This document shows positions 58,937 through 64,000 of a stretch of DNA of 64,000 nt, piece after piece. Location of the stretch: NCBI RefSeq assembly GCF_035582795.1, contig NC_134390.1, positions 1,088,560 to 1,152,559 on the forward strand. Reading direction: 5' to 3'. Under the pieces are notes generated by a model, which worked only from the letters and a program-made list of their open reading frames with translations, was not told the origin of the DNA and did no database searches. The position numbers were made by a program, and so were the translations under genes. Origin of the DNA: Mycteria americana (Eukaryota > Chordata > Aves > Ciconiiformes > Ciconiidae). Numbering within the stretch: position 1 is the first letter of the stretch; the number at the start of each line of letters is the position of its first letter.

Positions 58937-59271
58937 AGTGTGTTTCCTACCAAGCAGCAAGTTTCACTCTTGCTGGGCTCCCCGCTCCACCGAGTCCCGA
59001 GGAGTTCCCAGGCTGAAGCGCCAGTGCCAATTAAATTATAAAGAAAATAGCAGATATTTCCAGCACAGACAAACCTCGGCTCGGAGGGGCTTCGCCCAAA
59101 CCCGATTATTTTTATTTTTTGCCCCCCCCCCCCCCCCCCCTTTGGAGAGGCAGAGAGGGGCAGAGCGGGAGGTGAGAGGAACAAAAACCAACAATTTCTC
59201 CAGCATAAAAATGAAACATCAAATTAGTTTGCCTCTGGGCTTCATTTTTCCCCTTCTACATTATAACTAGT
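58937..59271. other. Spacer before the HOXC4 upstream regulatory block
   Basis: Unique sequence with a C run near 59123-59140. No gene seen. Confidence 0.5.
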
Positions 59272-60380
59272 TATTGAACTCGCTAGAAGATCTAAAGGCC
59301 ATTTGTGAGGAGAGAAATTTCAATGGAGTTCCCCCATCAATAACTCCTTGGCAGTGACCTATTGGATCAAGTCAAACAGTTGAGGTGAAATTCAGGTCAC
59401 GCTGTCTAACCAATATTAAAATGCGCCCACTTTTTAAAAAGCCACTTTCAACGAGATTTGAAGAAAATTGAATTCCTGGGTGGGGTGAGAAGGGGAGGGG
59501 GGGGGGGAGGAGGGAGAGATGGGGAAACTGGTTTGCATATTTTATTTTATTTTTCCACTTCTTTCGCAAACGAGAGGGATTCGTCTTTAATACCTTAAAA
59601 TGGAGGGATAAATATTTACATTATTAGTTTCTTTGAGGCGCAAGAGGCTCAAAAGAAAAATGTGAAGGCTAGGACTTTGGGTGACAGGCTTTGCTTATTA
59701 AAATCGTTTTAGGCCGATTCATTACTTTTACTGACAACAGATTTAAGAAAAAAATCAATTAAGCATTTGCATATTTCTTTGCATAAATTAGACCTTGTCT
59801 ATTTGCATTAGGAAGGGACAAAAAGAAAAGGTCTTCTGGGCACTCGCCGCTTTCAAGTTGGTAGGGGGAAAAAAAAAAAAAAGAAATTTAATTAATTGCC
59901 TTTCGTCGCCTATGGCAGAGAGAACCCAACTATTAAAAAAAAAAAAAGGATTCCAAATAAATAAATGTATATACACAGGCAGGTTTTTGGTTCTCCTGCC
60001 ACTAATTGTGCAATAATCACCTTAAAAGAAGCTCGGCATAAAACTCCGCTCCCAAACTGATTCCCACCTCCCGCATCTCCAGGAGGCAGAGTTCACCCAC
60101 CGCGAGCTTTTCCCCCGCTTTTCCTATTATTATTAAACACGGGATAACGAACCCCCAGTAGATAGGTACTTCATTTTTTTCTGGAAAGCACAGATTGCTA
60201 ATGGGCTGAGGTACAGGTTACCAAACGGTCAGTATGGTAATAGCCAGCACAATGAATCCGGAGAGACAATGCATACTTATTTTTCTTCAGTACTGTCAAA
60301 AAGGCGCTTTGTACTTAAAAACCTCCCCGCGATGGTAACCAGATCTCTATTTCGCAGCTAGGAAAAGGAAATAAAGCCCA
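59272..60380. promoter_or_regulatory. Candidate HOXC4 upstream regulatory region
   Basis: About 1.1 kb of mostly unique AT-rich DNA 3.4-4.5 kb upstream of HOXC4. It holds a DR5 element (59383-59399), an inverted TGACCT half-site (59355-59360), and two perfect ATTTGCAT octamers with a third near-copy (59765-59808). Motif content and preserved complexity suggest an enhancer; function is inferred. Confidence 0.5.
59383..59399 (+). promoter_or_regulatory. DR5 retinoic-acid-response-type element
   Basis: AGGTGA-AATTC-AGGTCA: two direct half-sites fitting RGKTSA with a 5-bp spacer, the classical RAR/RXR arrangement. A third half-site, TGACCT, lies 22 bp upstream in inverse orientation. Confidence 0.6.
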
Positions 60381-61770
60381 AAATGAGATTTTTACATTTT
60401 TTCACCCCCTTTTTTTTTTTTTTTTGGTTTTTTCTCTGCCGAGGTGCTGCGTTTCTCTGGGTTTTGTCCCTCCCAAAGTGTTTCTCGCCACGGTTGTGCT
60501 GGTGGGGGGACGAGGGATGGAGAGCGGTGGGAGGGCTGCTTTATAGACAAAAGAGCCAGATTCTTGTACAACTATTCTTCACACGTCCCTGCAGACTTAT
60601 TTTACAGAGAAAAAAAAAAAAAGGGGGGGGGGGGATTAAATAAATAAAAAATCCAAACACTTCAGCAAGAGGCACAGCTCTAAACTCCGGTTAAAAAGCA
60701 AAGGGGAGGGGGGAAACATTAATCCGCGAGCAATAAAAAGGGGAAAATAGGATTTTTTGGGTGCATTTGTAAGAAATCCGGGGGATTTCTCTTTTATTTT
60801 GGTTGGGTTTTTTTGGTGCACTTGTAAGAAATCCGCGGGCAGCCCCCAAAAACACACAGAGGGGGTGAAGGGAGATGGGGAAGAGAGGATGGAGAAGGGA
60901 GTCCTCAAAAAGGGGTATATTTGGGTGGGAATCGGGGGTGGGGGGATGCAGACGGTGCAAATAAAGTTGCGTTTCCCCCCTGAGAAAGGGAGAGAGTCCG
61001 GAGCCGCCCAGTTTGTGACCTTCACGCCTTGAATTTTCTAATGCTTTGATTGCTGCCGGTTTGTTTCGTGCTTTATTTTCTTTTTTTCTTTTTTTGTTTT
61101 TTTTTTTTTAAACACCCAGCATAGCCTTAAGAGAACTACCTGTGGATATTTATTTATTCTGCCGGTGCTTATTGAAAACCATATATTCAGGGCGGGGGGG
61201 GGGGGGGGGGGGGGGAGGATGTGCGTAGGTAAAAATTACTTTATTAACTCTCCATCTTTATTCAATATTCCCTCAGCCTTGGAATAAAGTTGTTGCATCA
61301 GTCTGAACTATAAATGTCAAAGCCCTGCATGAGGCTGAGGTGTTTGGGCAGAATGAAGTATAGCTGGAGAAAAGGAATTTATTGGATATATTTAAATCAA
61401 TGTTTTGGGTTCCGGAATACATTTCTATTCATGTCTTTTCCCCCCAACCTCGCAGCTCCCATCCCCCCCTTCTCTCCCTATCCCCGAACCCTTTCTGGGA
61501 AGAGCAAGGCTTTTACCTTATATAGGTGTATATATAGGCGTTTCTATATGTAATCCCGGGATTTACAACTTTAGGAAGGAGCAGGCTCTGCCGGAGCACG
61601 GGGCCAGCAATTAGCGAAGCCCTGCAAATCCGCCGCCAATAAACCCCCCTCAAAACAGCCCAAGAAAGCGAGAAAACGCCTCAGTCCCCGTGTCCTGGTG
61701 CCCCAAAAACTGTGGAGCTGGGTCCGAGGGGTCTCAGCCCCCCCTTTGCCCCCCCAACCCTCCCCGTCGC
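60381..61770. other. Spacer between candidate enhancer and miR-10 hairpin
   Basis: Unique and low-complexity sequence, a direct duplication (60753-60780 / 60808-60834) and a G run at 61194-61215. The segment 61225-61420 is AT-rich and unique. No gene seen. Confidence 0.5.
60753..60834 (+). repeat. Direct repeat containing TTGTAAGAAATCCG
   Basis: Two near-identical copies of about 28 bp (60753-60780 and 60808-60834) separated by 27 bp. Confidence 0.85.
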
Positions 61771-61850
61771 TTATATGTACCCTGTAGACTCGAATTTGTG
61801 TGAGCGTCTCCCAGTCACAAATTCGTCTCTAGGGGAATATATGGGCGATG
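61770..61850 (+). ncRNA. MIR10C: miR-10 family precursor hairpin (miR-10c type)
   Basis: The 5' arm (mature about 61778-61800) starts TACCCTGTAGA, the invariant miR-10 seed region, then CTCGAATTTGTG. The 3' arm (about 61817-61838) reads ACAAATTCG, then TCTCTAGGGGAAT, the family's star strand. The arms pair through CGAATTTGTG/CACAAATTCG next to a 15-base loop, through TAGA/TCTA and CCC/GGGG, and through TATAT/ATATA at the base, with mismatches in between. miR-10 genes lie just upstream of Hox4 genes, and this one is 1.9 kb upstream of HOXC4 on the same strand. Mammals keep miR-10 at HOXB and HOXD but not at HOXC. miR-10 acts post-transcriptionally on mRNAs including Hox genes. The name 10c is by position and is provisional. 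Confidence 0.93.
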
Positions 61851-62600
61851 CCAGAGCCTTGGAAAGTTCTGCTTTCCTTTAATTGCAGCCCTCCTAATTA
61901 AATCCTCAAACCCTGCTGATGTCATTTGCTAAAGGTAGTTTATTCAAAGCGCGAAAGCGGCGTTTGCTCTTTGCCAGGGCTTGTTAATAATAAATACCTC
62001 AAAAAAAAAAAAACAAACCCACCCCAAACCCCCCAAAAACCCCACCCCACCCCACCAGGTAAAAAGCAAAATCACGGCGATGATTGGGGTGTGCGGGGGG
62101 GTGATAATAATCAAAATAAAATCCCATTATTACTTTTCATCTCCAGAAGAACCAGCAGCCACCGCAAACACAACTCTCAGCCAAGAGCACAAAGAGCCCC
62201 GACCATTTCGCAGTGACTGATTTATGGCGTTTTACAACCCCATAAAAAGCTGTAACAACCAGCCAAAAGCCTTCGACACCGCTGGCACATTTAGTCTAAT
62301 AAATAAAACATAAACAGTTAACTTTATGTGTCACTTTTATTGTTATCAAGTAAAATATGGCAATGCCTTGCAAGCTATGATTTTCAACTATAATTGTTAT
62401 CAAGCACAAGGAGGGAATACCCCACCTCCCTCCTCTGCCCCTCTCTTTAGGGCGAGATGGAGATTTAAAAAAAAAAAAAGCTTTAATTGAGGGAGCTAAA
62501 ACCCTCCCAAAATGTTGACATCCCTCTGCAGCTCCCCGACCTACGCCGGGGAGGTGGGAGCCATTTTTAACGCAGCCCTCCGGCTTTGCCCCCAAAATCA

Positions 62601-62649
62601 TCCATATATATCTATATATATCCATATATATCTATATATATCTATATAC
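62601..62649 (+). repeat. Decamer repeat TCYATATATA, five units
   Basis: Five in-phase 10-bp units alternating TCCATATATA and TCTATATATA, the last one diverging at its end. Confidence 0.95.
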
Positions 62650-63259
62650 GCACACCCCCAGAGCTGGAGCATGGGGAGGTCAATGCTTAAAGCAAGGGCC
62701 AAGCGGCCTGGGAGCGGTGCACACGCGTGGCTGGTGCACACGCGTGGACGTGTAACCCCGTGGGTGCGTTACCTGCAGCACCCAGGGCCGAGGAAAAAGC
62801 AGGGTGCTGCCTCCCCCCCCCCCCCCCCAACCCCTCCCTCCCCGCTCTGCTCCCAAAGGCCGGGGCTAAGCAAAGCGGGAGCGGTTTGGGGAGCAAAGGG
62901 GGGGGGGGTCCCCGCTGTTTGCGGGGGGGGGGAGCCCCGGCCTCGCCCTGCCTGTGCCGCTGGTTGCAGGCAGGGGAGGGCAAACCTCCCTGCCTGTGAT
63001 TTCAGGCAGGGTCAGTAACGGATCTGCAAACCCGCCTCCACCTTCCAGGTAACTGCCCCCCCCCAAAATAGGTGCTGAAGGTGTTTAACCCTCTCCCCTC
63101 TGGGATGGGGGGGGTCTGGGGTGCGGAGGGAGGAGGGGGCACCCCCCCCGGCGGTGTCCCCAACCTGCCCTGTCCCCTCCCCAGCCTTGGGAGGGGGGGA
63201 TGGAGATGGGGTAGAGTTTGGGGGGGTCTGAAGGGTCGGTGCAACCCGGGGCGGGGGTG

Positions 63260-63297
63260 TCACACTCACACTCACACTTAAACTCACACTCACACTC
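63260..63297 (+). repeat. (CACACT)n hexanucleotide repeat
   Basis: About six CACACT units with one interruption. Confidence 0.9.
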
Positions 63298-63600
63298 AAA
63301 GGGCGGGGGGGGCTCATTGTTCCCAGCTCGGATTGCGGCGGGATGCCCGGCGCCCCCCAAACTCCCCCATCCACACCCCCTCACCCTCACCCTTACACAC
63401 TCACACCCCCACCAAGGGGGGGGGGGGTCCCCCCATTGTCATGTCCCCCCCCCCCCAGCAGCCCAGGGGGTGGGGATGGAGCCCGGGACCCACCACCTCC
63501 CACCGGCAGCGCATCTCCCCGGCTCCCCCCGCGCACCCACTCCCACTCCCACGCCCCCCCCCCCCCCAATTTGGGTACATTTTGCAGAAGCTTTTGGTTC

Positions 63601-63742
63601 CTTATCCGGGGACTGGGCTGGCGGGTGTGATTGGCCGGGGATGTCACATGGTGAAAGTAACTTTACTCGCCAGCTAGTAGGAGGGCTTTATGGAGCAGAA
63701 AAACGACAAAGCGAGAAAAATTATTTTCCACTCCAGAAATTA
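63601..63742 (+). promoter_or_regulatory. HOXC4: HOXC4 proximal promoter, leader and possible splice acceptor
   Basis: An inverted CCAAT box (ATTGG 63630-63634) is followed by GTCACATGGTGAAAGTAAC and a GGGCTTTATGG element near 63684. Just before the start codon TTATTTTCCACTCCAG (AG at 63735-63736) is a good splice acceptor. It would receive upstream non-coding exons in transcripts from the distal shared promoter, while proximal transcripts could read through. Confidence 0.6.
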
Positions 63743-64000
63743 ATGATCATGAGCTCTTATTTGATGGACTCTAACTACATCGATCCGAAATTTCCTCCAT
63801 GCGAGGAATATTCGCAAAATAATTACATCCCAGACCACAGTCCGGAATATTATAGCCGGACAAGGGAGTCCAGCTACCAGCACCACCATCAAGAGCTGTA
63901 CCCCGTGCCACGACCCTCCTTCCCCGACCGCCCGTTCAGCTGCGGGGGTCTCCAGGCTCCCGGCAACCCGGCCGCGCTCCAAAGGGGACACGGGCAAACT
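63743..64000 (+). CDS. HOXC4: HOXC4 exon 1, partial (cut by window edge)
   Basis: Encodes the first 86 residues of HOXC4, starting MIMSSYLMDSNYIDPKFPPC, the group-4 N-terminal signature. EEYSQNNYIPDHSPEYYSR and HHHQELYPVPRPSFPDRP follow. HOXC4 is a homeodomain transcription factor of the cervical level. The YPWM motif, intron and homeodomain (expected from about residue 150) lie beyond the right edge. A second in-frame ATG at 63749 would remove two residues; vertebrate annotations use the first. The frame is open to the edge with no defect. Confidence 0.96.
   Translation, partial: MIMSSYLMDSNYIDPKFPPCEEYSQNNYIPDHSPEYYSRTRESSYQHHHQELYPVPRPSFPDRPFSCGGLQAPGNPAALQRGHGQT

Larger units (their letters stand above)
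61851..63600. other. Spacer between miR-10 and HOXC4 promoter
   Basis: Contains an AT-rich unique block (62215-62415), a TCYATATATA repeat, G and C runs (62813-63140) and a CACACT repeat. It may be part of a common miR-10/HOXC4 primary transcript. No protein-coding gene seen. Confidence 0.5.

Noticed and set aside
58417-59184. Long Phe/Leu/Ser-rich and Lys/Glu-rich frames
   Set aside because: They are translations of the (AAAAAG)n array on either strand, not proteins. The same applies to frames over 18294-18835, 42767-43476 and 53971-54564.

Overview
This window is the middle and 3' part of a vertebrate HOXC cluster. Five homeobox genes lie on the + strand in the order HOXC9, HOXC8, HOXC6, HOXC5, HOXC4, with HOXC4 cut by the right edge after 86 codons. 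Each complete gene has the standard two-exon Hox layout. Exon 1 carries the paralogue-specific N-terminus and the PBX-contact motif (ANW in HOXC9, FPWM in HOXC8, YPWM in HOXC6 and HOXC5). One phase-1 intron follows, and exon 2 carries the homeodomain. The joined products are 260, 242, 237 and 223 aa, close to the human proteins (260, 242, 235, 222). HOXC7 is absent, as in all described gnathostome HOXC clusters.

The organism is most likely a bird, or at least a non-mammalian tetrapod. A miR-10 hairpin sits between HOXC5 and HOXC4, a copy mammals lack, and the mammalian mir-615 hairpin is missing from the HOXC5 intron. Very GC/CpG-rich blocks alternate with AT-rich unique sequence, and homopolymer and simple repeats are abundant, as on avian microchromosomes. 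Species cannot be fixed from the sequence alone.

Layout: 1-6400 HOXC10-HOXC9 spacer; 6401-10135 HOXC9; 10136-16180 spacer with a CpG island and a candidate HOXC8 early enhancer; 16181-20890 HOXC8 with a 3'UTR holding four miR-196 sites; 20891-37985 long spacer with AT-rich candidate regulatory blocks and a probable shared 5' non-coding exon of the HOXC6/5/4 transcripts near 26.6 kb; 37986-40390 HOXC6; 40391-46110 HOXC5 with its CpG island and a large polypurine repeat in the leader; 46111-63600 spacer with several simple-repeat arrays, GC-rich low-complexity DNA, a DR5 retinoic-acid-type element, an octamer cluster and the miR-10 hairpin; 63601-64000 HOXC4 promoter and partial exon 1.

The genes work together as one collinear developmental unit. 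Their products are sequence-specific nuclear homeodomain transcription factors that pattern the neck, thorax and upper lumbar axis with PBX/MEIS cofactors. The sequence shows several layers of shared control: posterior-HOX-type motifs inside the HOXC6 and HOXC5 introns, miR-196 sites in the HOXC8 3'UTR, the miR-10 locus next to HOXC4, and a retinoid-type element upstream of HOXC4. I saw no LINE, SINE, LTR element, CRISPR array or any second gene system. Tandem and simple repeats are the only repetitive DNA noticed.
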